Assembly (NCBI RefSeq): GCF_001428385.1
Contig: NZ_LMSK01000003.1
Span: 62,001-126,000 of the forward strand
Source of the DNA: Rhodanobacter sp. Soil772
GTDB taxonomy: Bacteria; Pseudomonadota; Gammaproteobacteria; Xanthomonadales; Rhodanobacteraceae
DNA length: 64,000 nucleotides
Reading direction: 5' to 3'
Numbering within the stretch: position 1 is the first letter of the stretch; each line of letters opens with the position of its first letter. A program made the translations under genes and the position numbers. Below are positions 27,037-36,454 of the stretch, one piece after another. Below the pieces are notes generated by a model. It was not told the DNA's origin, did not search any database, and saw nothing but the letters and a program-made list of their open reading frames with translations.

Positions 27037-28656
27037 TTACGCTTCGCCCAGGAGCAACGCGCTGGCGCGCTCGGCGAGCATGATCGTGGGTGCGTTAGTG
27101 TTGCCGGTAGGCAGACTGGGCATCACCGAGGCGTCGACCACGCGCAGGCCGTCCACGCCGCGCACGCGCAGCTCGCTGTCGACCACCGCGCGGTCGTCGC
27201 GGCCCATGCGGCAGGTGCCGACCGGGTGATAGATGGTTTCCGCCTTGCGCCGGATGAAGTCGGCGTACTCGGCATCGGTGCCGATCCGGCGTTCGGGAAA
27301 TACCGGCGCGCCGCGGAACGGCGCGAACGCGGCCTGGTCGAGGATCTCGCGCGACAGCCGCGCGGCCTCGATCATCATCTTCATGTCGTGGCCTTCCGGG
27401 TCGCTCAGGTAATCGGCGTGGATCGCGATCGGCTGCGTCGGGTCGGCCGAGTGCAGGCGCAGCCGGCCGCGGCTGCGCGGATGCAGGTAGCACGCATGCA
27501 GCGTGTAGCCGTATCCGGGCAGGCGATGGCGGCCGTGGTCGTCGAGCAGCGCGGGCACGAAGTGGAACTGCAGGTCGCAGCGCGCGTCGGCGGCGAAGCG
27601 GCTGCGCACGAAACCGCCGGCCTCGGCCACGTTGGAACTGCCCGGTCCGTCGCGGTGACGCAGCCAGCGCAGGCCGGCGGACAGTTCGTTGAGGTGGTCG
27701 TAGCTGACCTTGCCCGGGTTGGCGTCGAGCGTGCAGATGTCCAGGTGGTCCTGCAGATTGGCGCCAACGTCGGGCGCGTCGGCAGTCACCGCGATGCCGT
27801 GTTCGCGCAGATGGTCGGCGGAGCCGAGTCCGGACAGCATCAGCAGTTGCGGCGTGTTGATCGCGCCAGCCGCGAGGATCACCTCGCCGGCCTCGATCCG
27901 CTCGGCGTCGTGCCGGCCGCGGCGCAACTGCACGCCGACGGCGCGGCCTTGCTCGATCAGCACGCGCTCGACCAGCGCATGCGTGCGTATATGCAGGTTT
28001 TCGCGCGGACGCGCGGGCTTCAGGAACGCCGTTGCGCTGGAACAGCGCGCGCCGTTGCGCTGGGTTACCTGGTACAGCCCGAAGCCGGCCTGCTGCTCGC
28101 CGTTGAAGTCGTCGTTGCGCGGGAAGCCGGCGCTGTCGGCCGCGTCGATCAGGGCTTCCGACAGCACGTTGTGATGGCGCAGGTCGGAGACGCCGAGCGG
28201 GCCGCCCGTGCCGTGCAGCGCGCTGGCGCCGCGGCTGTTGTCCTCGCTGCGCAGGAACCACGGCAGCACCTCGCGCCATGACCAGCGCGGATCGCCGCTG
28301 GCCTCGGCCCAGCGGTCGTAATCGGCCGCCACGCCGCGGATGTAGCACATCGCGTTGATCGCGCTGGAGCCGCCCAGGGTGCGCCCGCGCGGCCACCACA
28401 GGCGGCGCTGGTCGAGCGCGGGTTCCGCTTCGGTGCGGTAGTTCCAGTTGAGCGTACGGTTGGTGGCCAGCCGGGCGATGCCGGCGGGCATGTGGATCAG
28501 CGGGTTCCAGTCCGCGGGACCGGCTTCGAGCATCAGCACCCGATTGGCGGGATTGGCACTGAGCCGGTTGGCCAGCACGCAGCCGGCCGAGCCGGCGCCG
28601 ACGATGACGTAGTCGTAGTGGTTCAAGGCTTCCCCCGAGCTTCGCTGGATGGACAT
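27037..28656 (-). CDS. GMC family FAD-dependent oxidoreductase (choline/alcohol dehydrogenase-like)
   Basis: 539 aa. The FAD-binding site is DYVIVGAGSAGCVLANRL (about residues 15-32), and the GMC signature GRTLGGSSAINAM and the C-terminal YHPVGTCRMG (catalytic His) and FAD-contacting PTGNTNAPTIMLAE region are intact. The enzyme oxidises an alcohol to an aldehyde. Choline is one possible substrate, but no betaine aldehyde dehydrogenase or betI lies nearby, so I would not call it betA. The ATG at 28656 has no ribosome site, while a TTG at 28626 is preceded by GGGGGA at the right distance and may be the real start. Confidence 0.88.
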   Translation of the reverse strand: MSIQRSSGEALNHYDYVIVGAGSAGCVLANRLSANPANRVLMLEAGPADWNPLIHMPAGIARLATNRTLNWNYRTEAEPALDQRRLWWPRGRTLGGSSAINAMCYIRGVAADYDRWAEASGDPRWSWREVLPWFLRSEDNSRGASALHGTGGPLGVSDLRHHNVLSEALIDAADSAGFPRNDDFNGEQQAGFGLYQVTQRNGARCSSATAFLKPARPRENLHIRTHALVERVLIEQGRAVGVQLRRGRHDAERIEAGEVILAAGAINTPQLLMLSGLGSADHLREHGIAVTADAPDVGANLQDHLDICTLDANPGKVSYDHLNELSAGLRWLRHRDGPGSSNVAEAGGFVRSRFAADARCDLQFHFVPALLDDHGRHRLPGYGYTLHACYLHPRSRGRLRLHSADPTQPIAIHADYLSDPEGHDMKMMIEAARLSREILDQAAFAPFRGAPVFPERRIGTDAEYADFIRRKAETIYHPVGTCRMGRDDRAVVDSELRVRGVDGLRVVDASVMPSLPTGNTNAPTIMLAERASALLLGEA

Positions 28657-28662
28657 GGCCGC

Positions 28663-30006
28663 ATGCTAGGCTTGCCGCGCCCCACGCTGGATGTGCCCGT
28701 GAGTTTGCCCCGCCAAGCCGTTGTGGAACAAGCCGCCGCGCCGATGCTGTCCGCGTTGGCGTTCTTCTTCGTGATGACCTCGTACTACATCATCCGGCCG
28801 GTCGGGAATCAGCTGAGCGGTGCGGTGGGCTCGCAGTCGCTGCCGCTGTTCTACGGTGCGGTGTTCGTGGTGATGCTGCTGCTGACGCCGGTGTTCGGCC
28901 TGCTGGTGGCGCGCTTTCCGCGCCGGCAGTTGCTCGGCTGGAGCTACAGCTTCTTCATCCTGTGCCTGCTCGCGTTCGTGCCCGCGTTCATGGCGCAGGA
29001 GCGCATCGGCGCGCGCGAACTGGGCGTGGTGTTCTTCGTCTGGATCAGCGTGTTCAACCTGTTCGTGGTGTCGCTGTTCTGGAGCTTCATGGCCGACATC
29101 TTCAACAGCGGCAACGCGCGCCAGGTATTTTCGCTGATCGCGCTGGGCGGCATGGGCGGCGCGATCTTCGGCCCGCTGGTGACCAAGCTGCTGGTGCAGC
29201 TGATCGGCGTGGCGCCTTTGCTGCTGGTCTCCGCGCTGGCGTTGTCGCTGTCGCTGGCGTTGCTGCTGCGGCTCTCCGCGCAGCATGACCGGCAGCCGGG
29301 CAGTCATGGCGAGGAGGCCATCGGCGGCTCGCTGTGGGCCGGCATCAGGGAGCTGTGGTCGCGCCCGTTCCTGCGCTACATGGCCTTGCTGATGCTGTTC
29401 GGCGACGGCATCGGCACGCTGGCCTATGCGCTGGTGGCTGACTACGCGAAGGCGCATTTCACCGATACCGTGGCGCGTACGGCGTTCTACAACGACCTCG
29501 ACCTGGCCACCAACCTGCTCGGCGCGCTGCTGCAGCTGAGCCTGACCCGCTGGCTGCTGATCCGCCATGGCGCCGGTTGGGGTTTGCTGTTGCCCGCGCT
29601 GGTGAACGTGGTGCTGCTGGCAGGCGTGGCCTTGATCGGCGGCGGCAATCTGCTGCTGCTTGGTTACAGCGTGCCGCTGCTGGCGCTGATGAGCGTGATC
29701 ACGCGTGGTTTCGCCTACGGCATGACCAAGCCGGCGGTGGATGCGCTGTATACGCGGGTGCCGCGCGAGACGCGCTACAAGGGCAAGAATTTCGTCGAGA
29801 CGGCGGTGTGGCGCTTCGGTGACGTGGTGGTGACCAGCGCGGTGAGCGGCTTGCGCGGGCTGGGCTGGGGCATCGGCGGCCTGGCCCTGGCCGGTGTCGG
29901 CGTCGCCACGCTGGCGGCGATGGTGGCCCGGCGTGCCGGCTGGTCGCCGGACCTGGCGCCGGACGAACACGCACCCGTCGTCGGGGATGCGAAAGCCCCG
30001 GTTTGA
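28663..30006 (+). CDS. MFS transporter, Npt1/Npt2 (nucleotide transporter)-like; start uncertain
   Basis: About 440 aa with twelve predicted membrane helices. The segments SYYIIRPVGNQL in helix 1 and FNLFVVSLFWSFMADIFN, SLIALGGMGGAIFGPL further on are like the MFS branch related to Npt1/Npt2 nucleotide carriers that is common in free-living proteobacteria. Substrate unknown. The gene is divergent from the GMC oxidoreductase with almost no gap. The frame is open from 28492. ATG 28663 is possible; GTG codons at 28693 and 28699 are alternatives closer to the first helix. No ribosome site settles it. Confidence 0.75.
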   Translation: MLGLPRPTLDVPVSLPRQAVVEQAAAPMLSALAFFFVMTSYYIIRPVGNQLSGAVGSQSLPLFYGAVFVVMLLLTPVFGLLVARFPRRQLLGWSYSFFILCLLAFVPAFMAQERIGARELGVVFFVWISVFNLFVVSLFWSFMADIFNSGNARQVFSLIALGGMGGAIFGPLVTKLLVQLIGVAPLLLVSALALSLSLALLLRLSAQHDRQPGSHGEEAIGGSLWAGIRELWSRPFLRYMALLMLFGDGIGTLAYALVADYAKAHFTDTVARTAFYNDLDLATNLLGALLQLSLTRWLLIRHGAGWGLLLPALVNVVLLAGVALIGGGNLLLLGYSVPLLALMSVITRGFAYGMTKPAVDALYTRVPRETRYKGKNFVETAVWRFGDVVVTSAVSGLRGLGWGIGGLALAGVGVATLAAMVARRAGWSPDLAPDEHAPVVGDAKAPV

Positions 30007-30038
30007 GTCGATGGCTTTTCCGAATCCCGAATCCCGGC

Positions 30039-30467
30039 CTAGCTGGTGATGTAGCGCTGCAGGTGCTCGATCTGCTCGGCCTGCGCGTCGATCACCGCCT
30101 TGACCAGGTCGCCGATCGAGATCACCCCGACCACCTTGCCGTCCTGTACCACCGGCAGGTGGCGGATGCGGCTGTCGGTGCACAGGCGCATGCAGTCGAA
30201 CACGTCGGTATCCGGGCCGACGGTCAGCGGGTTGCTGCTCATGATGTCGGACACGGCAGTCTGCGACGAGGAACGGCCCTGCAGGATCACCTTGCGCGCG
30301 TAGTCGCGTTCGGACATGACGCCGACCAGCTGCTCGCCGTGCATCACCAGCAGCGCGCCGATCCGATGCTCGGCCATGTGCTTGATCGCCTCGAGTACGG
30401 GCGCATCCGGTGCAATGCTGTAGATCGCGTTGCCCTTGCCTTGCAGCAGATGTTTGACCTGGCTCAT
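30039..30467 (-). CDS. CBS domain-containing protein
   Basis: 142 aa made of a pair of CBS motifs: AIYSIAPDAPVLEAIKHMAE to GVMSERDYARKVILQ, then DIMSSNPLTVGPDTDVFDCM to GVISIGDLVKAVID. Such stand-alone Bateman modules bind adenine nucleotides and regulate partners. Nothing near it names a partner. The start at 30467 has GGGGGA 7 bases upstream; the frame stays open beyond it through non-coding sequence. Confidence 0.9.
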   Translation of the reverse strand: MSQVKHLLQGKGNAIYSIAPDAPVLEAIKHMAEHRIGALLVMHGEQLVGVMSERDYARKVILQGRSSSQTAVSDIMSSNPLTVGPDTDVFDCMRLCTDSRIRHLPVVQDGKVVGVISIGDLVKAVIDAQAEQIEHLQRYITS

Positions 30468-30564
30468 GCTTGGGTCCCCCACCGGCCCGGGCGGGCCGTC
30501 TGGGCTTGAGTCTAGCGCCGCCGTCGCGCCGGCGTGTAGTGAAGTTGTGAATCCGCGCAGCGGG

Positions 30565-31305
30565 TCAGTGCGGGGCGCGCGGCGGCACGCGGCCCTCGAT
30601 ATAGGCGGGCCCGCCGAGCTGGTACATCTGTCGCTGAATCCAGTTCGCGCGGCGTTGCACGTAGGCGCTGGGCCGGTCCGCATGCAGGCGCCGCGGGCTC
30701 GGCAGCACCGCGGCCAGGCGGGCGGCCTGGGCCGGTCCGAGCCGCGCCGGCGTGGTGTGGAAGTACGCCTCGCTGGCTGCGCCCACGCCATAGATGCCGT
30801 TGCCCAGCTCGGCGATGTTCATGTACACCTCGAGGATGCGCTGCTTCGGCCAAGTCAGTTCGATCAGCACGGTGAAGTACGCCTCCAGCCCCTTGCGCAC
30901 GAAGCTGCGGCCGTTCCACAGGAACAGGTTCTTGGCGGTCTGCTGGCTGATCGTGCTGGCGCCGCGCAGGCGCCTGCCGTCGTCGGCCGCGTCGAGTGCG
31001 TCCTGGATGGAGTCGAGGTCGAAGCCGTGGTGATAGGGAAACTTCTGGTCTTCGCCGGCCACCATCGCCAGCGGCACCCAGGCCGACACCTGCGTCCACG
31101 GCACCCAGTGCTGGCGCAGCCGGAAGTCCTTCTCGCCGTGGATCCACGCGCCGAGCTGGCGCTGCATCATCACCGCCGACGTCCACGGCGGCACGAAGCG
31201 CAGCACCAGCACCACCAGCCAGCTCAGCGCCAGCCAGGCGAGCAGCAGGATCGCCAGCGCACGCAACAGACGAACCAGCGGGACGCGGCGGAACGGAGAG
31301 GGCAT
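30565..31305 (-). CDS. mtgA: Monofunctional biosynthetic peptidoglycan transglycosylase
   Basis: 246 aa, the MtgA length. One N-terminal membrane helix (LLRALAILLLAWLALSWLVV) is followed by a GT51 domain with its motifs: AGEDQKFPYHHGFD (catalytic Glu), GASTISQQTAKNLFLWN, RKGLEAYFTVLIELTW and ILEVYMNIAELGNGIYGVG. It polymerises lipid II glycan strands at the periplasmic face and lacks a transpeptidase domain. ATG 31305 gives the expected short cytoplasmic tail; the open frame reaches 31398. It is divergent from hslO. Confidence 0.94.
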   Translation of the reverse strand: MPSPFRRVPLVRLLRALAILLLAWLALSWLVVLVLRFVPPWTSAVMMQRQLGAWIHGEKDFRLRQHWVPWTQVSAWVPLAMVAGEDQKFPYHHGFDLDSIQDALDAADDGRRLRGASTISQQTAKNLFLWNGRSFVRKGLEAYFTVLIELTWPKQRILEVYMNIAELGNGIYGVGAASEAYFHTTPARLGPAQAARLAAVLPSPRRLHADRPSAYVQRRANWIQRQMYQLGGPAYIEGRVPPRAPH

Positions 31306-31352
31306 GGCGGTACGCGTGGGAAGATGCGGGCAGTATAAGGGGCGTTGTCCGG

Positions 31353-32303
31353 ATGCCGTCGCGCCCCCATCTGTCGCACTTGCCCTCAACGAGACCATCC
31401 GCCGTGGAAAACCTGCCTGTCGAAGACGTACTGCATCGCTTCCTGCTGGAACGCGCAGGCGTGCGCGGTGCCCTGGTGCGGCTGGGGCCGGCCTGGCGCG
31501 AAGTGGCTGGTCGCGCCGATTATCCGCCGGCGCTGCACGCCCTGCTGGGCGAGGCGCTGGCCGCCAGCGCGCTGCTGACCGGCAGCATCAAGCTGGACGG
31601 CACGCTGTCGATCGAGCTGAAGAGTTCGGACGCGTTGCGCCTGCTGTTTGCCGAGTGCAGCGACCAGGGCCGCCTGCGCGGGCTGGCGCGCTGGAACGAA
31701 CCGCTATCCGAACCGCTGGCGCTGGATGCACTGGCCGACGCGATCATGGCGATCACCATCGGCAACGTGGATCGCGGCCAGCGTTACCAGGGCCTGGTCG
31801 ACCTGCAGCACGCCGACCTGGCCGGTTCGCTGGAAGACTATTTCGTGCAGTCCGAACAATTGCCGGCGCGGATCCTGCTGGCCGCCGACGGCGAACATGC
31901 GGTTGGCCTGATGCTGCAGAAGATGCCGGGCGAAGGCGGCCGCGATGCCGTGCGGGACGACGACGCGTGGAATCGCGTGGTGCACCTGACCGCCACGCTG
32001 GGCGCGCAGGAACTGCTGGCCATCGCGCCGGAGCAGTTGCTGTATCGGCTCTACCACGAGGAGTCGGTGCGCCTGTTCGAACCGCGCCCGCTGGCGTTCG
32101 GCTGCAGCTGCAGCCGCGAGCGGGTCACGTCGATGCTGCGCTCGCTCGGGCGCGACGAGGTGGAGGCGGCGCTGGTCGCCCGCGGCGACGAGATCGAGGT
32201 GGTCTGCGAGTTCTGCGCACAGCGCTATCACTTCGACCGCATCGATGCCGAGCACCTGCTCAGCGAGAGCGCGGCACCCGGTGCGCCGGGCACGCCGCAG
32301 TGA
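31353..32303 (+). CDS. hslO: Redox-regulated chaperone Hsp33
   Basis: 316 aa from ATG 31353. The Hsp33 fold starts at LPVEDVLHRFLLERAGVRGALV, and the C-terminal redox switch carries the four zinc-binding cysteines as CSC (in FGCSCSRER) and CEFC (in VVCEFCAQRY). Under oxidation the cysteines form disulfides and the protein becomes a holdase in the cytoplasm. A GTG at 31404 is an alternative start that removes 17 residues not seen in E. coli Hsp33. The frame upstream of 31353 overlaps mtgA and is not coding. Confidence 0.93.
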   Translation: MPSRPHLSHLPSTRPSAVENLPVEDVLHRFLLERAGVRGALVRLGPAWREVAGRADYPPALHALLGEALAASALLTGSIKLDGTLSIELKSSDALRLLFAECSDQGRLRGLARWNEPLSEPLALDALADAIMAITIGNVDRGQRYQGLVDLQHADLAGSLEDYFVQSEQLPARILLAADGEHAVGLMLQKMPGEGGRDAVRDDDAWNRVVHLTATLGAQELLAIAPEQLLYRLYHEESVRLFEPRPLAFGCSCSRERVTSMLRSLGRDEVEAALVARGDEIEVVCEFCAQRYHFDRIDAEHLLSESAAPGAPGTPQ

Positions 32304-32318
32304 GACGAGGACGTTCGG

Positions 32319-35219
32319 TCAGGCCAGCAACAGTGGCCGGTCTGCGCTGAGCCAGGTGCCGGCGGGCTGCGGTTCGGCGAACAGGAAGCCCTGGCCGTAG
32401 CGGCAGCCGACGCGCAGCAGCGCCTGCCGCTGCGACTCTTCCTCGATGCCTTCGGCGATCACCTTCATCCGCAGCGAGTCGGCCAGTACCTGGATCGCGC
32501 GCACCAGCGCCAGGCCTTGCGTCTCGGCGTCGTCGGGCGGCAGTTCGGTGATGAACGAGCGGTCGATCTTCAGCGTCTCGAACGGGTACTGGTGCAGGTA
32601 GCTGAGCGAGGAATAGCCGGTGCCGAAGTCGTCCAGCGCGATGCCGACGCCGTGGCTGCGCAGGTTCTGCAGCATCTGCTTGACCTGGGTCGGGTTCTCC
32701 AGCAACGCGTGCTCGGTGACCTCGATGCGGATGCAGCGCGTCGGCACGGCGTACTGGTCGAACAGTGCCAGCAGCCGCTGGTCGAGGTCGGCCGAGCGGA
32801 AGTGCCGGCCGGACACGTTGATGCTGATGAAGCCCTCGGTGCCGATCAGCCGCACCGCCTGGGTGCACACCTGTTCGAAGATCTGCCAGTCGATTGCCTC
32901 GGCACAGCCGCACTCCTCGGCGATCAGCAGGAAGTCGTTCGGCGCCAGCAGGCCGCGCTCCGGGTGGTGCCAGCGCAGCAACGCCTCGTAGCCGGTGACG
33001 CGGCCGTCGGCCAGTTCCACGATCGGCTGGTAGAACGGCTCGAACTCGTTGCGACTGAGCGCGTGGCGCAGGTCGCTCTCCATGTCCAGCAGCGACAGCG
33101 CCTCGCGGCGCAGGCGGTCGTCGAACATCGCCGCGCGATGGCGGCCGCCGTCCTTCGCGTTGTACATCGCCGCGTCGGCGTCGCGCAGCAATTCCTCGGG
33201 CTGGCGGTAATGCGGGCTGGACAGGGCGATGCCGATCGAGGCGGAGGTGAAGATCTCCTTGGTGCCGAGCCGGAACGGCGTCTGCAGTTCGCTGATGATG
33301 CGCTCGGCGATCAGGGTTGCCTTGTTGGTCTCGACGATGCCTTCCAGCAGCACCGCGAATTCGTCGCCGCCCAGGCGCGCGACCACGTCGCGCGTCTTCA
33401 GGCAGGCGCGGATGCGGCCGCCGACCTGGAACAGCAGGTCGTCGCCGACCAGGTGACCGACCGAGTCGTTGATCACCTTGAACCGGTCCAGGTCGATGAA
33501 CAGCACGGCGAACTGTTCGTTCGGGTTCGCGACATAGCGCTGCATCGCCTGTTCCAGCCTTTGCAGCAGCAGGGTGCGGTTCGGCAGGCCGGTTAGCGAG
33601 TCGTGCAGGGTCTCGTATTTCAGCCGGCGCTCGACGCGCTCGCGCTCGGCGATCTGTTCGCGCAGGTCGCGATTGGCCAGCGCCAGCGCGCGGGTGCGCT
33701 CGGTGACGCGGCGCTCCAGCCCGGCGTAGGCGTGTTTCAGCGACGCCGCGGCCTGCTTGCGCTGCAGCGCGTTGGCGATGTGGTAGCTGACGAAGGTCAG
33801 CAGCTCCTGGTCGCGCTCGTTGTAGGTGTGCTCGGGCGAGTAGCTTTGCAGCGCCAGCACGCCCATCGCCTTGCCGCCCCAGATCAGCGGCACGCCGAGC
33901 CAGCACACCGAGCGTGCGCCGAAGTGGCTGATCTCGCCCAGCGCGCTGAGCCGGTCGATTTCCACCGGCGTGGCCAGCAGCGGCATGGCGTGGCGCAGCA
34001 CGTACTCGGTGGCACCGCGGCCATGCGCGCGCGGCGGGCGCACGCTGTCCACATCGTCCACCGAATAGGGGAAGGTGAGGTGGCCGTTCTCTTCGTCGAC
34101 CAGCGCGATGTAGAAGTTGCGCGCGTACAGCAGGCCGCTGATCACCTGGTGCATGGCGGCGTAGAACTTGTCCAGGCTGTCCGAGGTGTTGGCCAGCTCG
34201 GCGATGCGGAACAGCGCCGCCTGCAGGCGCTCGCCGCGTTGGCGCTGCAGCACCTGCTGGCGCAGCACGCGGTTCGCCTCGCGTAGCGCGGCGGTGCGGT
34301 CGGTTACCCGGCGTCCCAGCTCGATGTGCGCCTCGCGCCGCTCCAGCGCGGTCTGCACGTGCTGGGCCACGTAGTTCAGCAGTTCCAGGTCGTGCCGCGA
34401 GTAGTGGGTGTCGGCGCGGTAGCTCTGCATCACGATGCCGCCGACGACGCGGCCGGCACGCAGCAGCGGCGCACCCAGCCAGTGCTCGCAACTGGGGCCG
34501 ATCGGCACGAAGCGGTCGCCGAACTGCTGCCGCAGTTCCTCGAACGAGCCCATCAGCGGGCGGCCTTCCTGCAGCAGGTTCCAGGTCAGGCTGTGCAGCA
34601 TGTCGTGCAGCGGCAGGCTCTGGTCCGGCGGCGGCGGGTCGGTATCGGCGATGTCGACGTAATAGGGAAAGCGGACGGTATCGGTGGCCGCGTCGTACAG
34701 CACGATGTAGAAGTTTTCCGCGTACATCAGGCTGCCGACGATGGCGTGCAGCGAGCGCATCATCTCGGGCATGTCGTGCTCGGCGCCGGCCTGCTCGGCG
34801 ATCGCGTAGAGCGCGCGTTGCAGCCGTTCGGCCAGGGCCAGGCGCGAGATCGCCTCGTACAGGCGGCTGGTCTCGGCCAGCTGACGCAGGCGGATGTCGG
34901 CCAGCCGGCCCAGCCAGTCCAGTCGGTCGCGCGCGACCTCGGACAGCGGCAGGTCGGCCCATTCGAGCATCAGGGTGCGCGGGCCTTGCGGATCTTCCGC
35001 CAGGTCCAGTTGCCCGGCCAGGTGGGCGGGTTGTTCGTCCATGCGTCGCCAGCGCAACCGGCCATGGATGTCGAAGTTGCCCAGCATGAGTTCGCAGACT
35101 TCCATCACGCCGGCGGCGTCGGGCGCCTCGAACAGCCGTTCCACCGCCGCGTGCAGGGCCGCAAGATCCCGAGCCACCGGTGGTGGTTGGGATGAACGGG
35201 TCGTCGGCGTGGCGCTCAT
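32319..35219 (-). CDS. GAF-GAF-GGDEF-EAL protein (c-di-GMP cyclase/phosphodiesterase)
   Basis: 966 aa. After an N-terminal helical part (1-140) come two GAF sensor domains (about 150-300 and 350-505) joined by coiled coils, a GGDEF domain (about 540-700) with an intact RLGGDEFAVLLEG, and an EAL domain (about 715-955) with EALLRW, DDFGTGYSSLSY and VIAEGIEEE. Both active sites look complete. The inhibitory I-site upstream of GGDEF reads KTRD instead of RxxD, so product feedback may be weak. It has no membrane helices and should be cytoplasmic. The gene ends 16 bases from the convergent hslO. The 241 bases upstream show no gene. Confidence 0.92.
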   Translation of the reverse strand: MSATPTTRSSQPPPVARDLAALHAAVERLFEAPDAAGVMEVCELMLGNFDIHGRLRWRRMDEQPAHLAGQLDLAEDPQGPRTLMLEWADLPLSEVARDRLDWLGRLADIRLRQLAETSRLYEAISRLALAERLQRALYAIAEQAGAEHDMPEMMRSLHAIVGSLMYAENFYIVLYDAATDTVRFPYYVDIADTDPPPPDQSLPLHDMLHSLTWNLLQEGRPLMGSFEELRQQFGDRFVPIGPSCEHWLGAPLLRAGRVVGGIVMQSYRADTHYSRHDLELLNYVAQHVQTALERREAHIELGRRVTDRTAALREANRVLRQQVLQRQRGERLQAALFRIAELANTSDSLDKFYAAMHQVISGLLYARNFYIALVDEENGHLTFPYSVDDVDSVRPPRAHGRGATEYVLRHAMPLLATPVEIDRLSALGEISHFGARSVCWLGVPLIWGGKAMGVLALQSYSPEHTYNERDQELLTFVSYHIANALQRKQAAASLKHAYAGLERRVTERTRALALANRDLREQIAERERVERRLKYETLHDSLTGLPNRTLLLQRLEQAMQRYVANPNEQFAVLFIDLDRFKVINDSVGHLVGDDLLFQVGGRIRACLKTRDVVARLGGDEFAVLLEGIVETNKATLIAERIISELQTPFRLGTKEIFTSASIGIALSSPHYRQPEELLRDADAAMYNAKDGGRHRAAMFDDRLRREALSLLDMESDLRHALSRNEFEPFYQPIVELADGRVTGYEALLRWHHPERGLLAPNDFLLIAEECGCAEAIDWQIFEQVCTQAVRLIGTEGFISINVSGRHFRSADLDQRLLALFDQYAVPTRCIRIEVTEHALLENPTQVKQMLQNLRSHGVGIALDDFGTGYSSLSYLHQYPFETLKIDRSFITELPPDDAETQGLALVRAIQVLADSLRMKVIAEGIEEESQRQALLRVGCRYGQGFLFAEPQPAGTWLSADRPLLLA

Positions 35220-35460
35220 TGGGCTGGGACTGTTTCCGGGGCAACCTGACTGGATCGATGTGGCATGCCTTTATATCGTGTAAGTCTGTTTCCTCGCCAG
35301 TTTCCGGGGATGGGAACCCGCGGATGAGGGTGGGGTCAAAATGGGGATCGAACCCTGCCGTTTTGTGCGTTGGGGCGGGTTTTCAGGGTGTTAGTAAAAC
35401 GTAAAACGAGGTATAGTGAGGCCCAAGTATCCTCCATTGAGTGAGTCTCGGTTCATACCC

Positions 35461-36369
35461 ATGCGTCGCCTGCCCGCCCTGCTGCTGATCTTGCTGTTGC
35501 CGCTCACCGCGGCCGGGCAGTCTGTGGGCGGCGACAGTGACATGGCGCAGCGTCTGCTGGCGCAGCCACCGGACCAGATGACCGAGGTCGAGCCCGGCGT
35601 CATGGTGCCGTTGTGGCGCGGTGCCGATGGCCGCCTGCTGGCGCTCAAGGCGGAACGCAGCACCGGTGCCGAAGCCCTGCGCAAGAATGCGCCGCTGGCG
35701 CTGCGGGTGGTGGACGCCTCCACGGTGATGACGACCGGCGTGGAATACGGGCTGGGGCCGCGGCTGCAGGCGCATGCGGAGGTCAGCGAACATTCGTGGG
35801 CGAATCCGGGTCTGCGCGTGCTCGGCAGCGAAGTGGGCGCCACTTATGACGCCGGCCGCTACAGCGTGGGTGTCAGCGTCGGCAGCAACACCACGCCGAA
35901 CAAGAACGTATTGCCGCGCGTACTGCCGGGTGCCGCGCCGGGCGTGGACGGTCTGTCCAGTTTCGACAGCAGCTCCCAGCTCAACGCACACGGCCGGCTG
36001 GCCCTGGGCAACAAGAGCGGCATCGACCTGGGTGCCAGCGTGGGCCGCATCCACCTGCTGCCGGGCAACCTGCTCGGCGTCGACACGCTGGACCAGAAGG
36101 CATTGAGTTTCGGTGTCGACCACGGCCCGCTGAGCGGCGTGCTGATCGGCCGCACGATGCAGCCGCAGGCCGGCATCCCGGGCGGTCTCAACGCGGATCG
36201 TCGCTGGAACAGCATCGACCTGGGCGTGACCTGGCGCCTGCCGTGGCGCGGCTCGCTGAGCGTCGGTGCGCAGAACCTGTGGTCGTCCGGTGCCCCGGCG
36301 AATACGCCGGCGGGTCCGGAGCCGGACCAGTCGCGCACGCCGTACGTGCAGTATCACCAGGATCTCTGA
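35461..36369 (+). CDS. Hypothetical exported protein, probable outer-membrane beta-barrel
   Basis: 302 aa from ATG 35461. The N-terminus MRRLPALLLILLLPLTAAGQ is a signal peptide. The mature part has alternating polar/hydrophobic strands with glycine turns (GVEYGLGPRLQAHAEVSE, GRYSVGVSVGSNTTP, SGIDLGASVGRIH, SIDLGVTWRLPW), the pattern of a small beta-barrel. I do not recognise the family. It ends in a strong shared terminator. The start was chosen because it begins the signal peptide; the frame opens at 35416. Confidence 0.65.
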   Translation: MRRLPALLLILLLPLTAAGQSVGGDSDMAQRLLAQPPDQMTEVEPGVMVPLWRGADGRLLALKAERSTGAEALRKNAPLALRVVDASTVMTTGVEYGLGPRLQAHAEVSEHSWANPGLRVLGSEVGATYDAGRYSVGVSVGSNTTPNKNVLPRVLPGAAPGVDGLSSFDSSSQLNAHGRLALGNKSGIDLGASVGRIHLLPGNLLGVDTLDQKALSFGVDHGPLSGVLIGRTMQPQAGIPGGLNADRRWNSIDLGVTWRLPWRGSLSVGAQNLWSSGAPANTPAGPEPDQSRTPYVQYHQDL

Positions 36370-36400
36370 GCGGTCGGGTCGTGTTTTCCGATGCATCATG

Positions 36401-36430
36401 AAAACGCCGTCGCCATGCGACGGCGTTTTT
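36401..36430. terminator. Bidirectional terminator between convergent genes
   Basis: A 13-bp perfect stem, AAAACGCCGTCGC (36401-36413) with GCGACGGCGTTTT (36417-36429), around a 3-base loop. T-rich tails occur on both strands, so it can end both the barrel-protein transcript and the DUF4097 operon. Confidence 0.85.
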
Positions 36431-36454
36431 CGTTTCGGGGAGAGTGGGCCGCGC

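Noticed and set aside
27037-28656. Calling the GMC oxidoreductase betA (choline dehydrogenase)
   Set aside because: No betB, betI or choline transporter is near, and GMC enzymes are too alike to assign the substrate from sequence alone.
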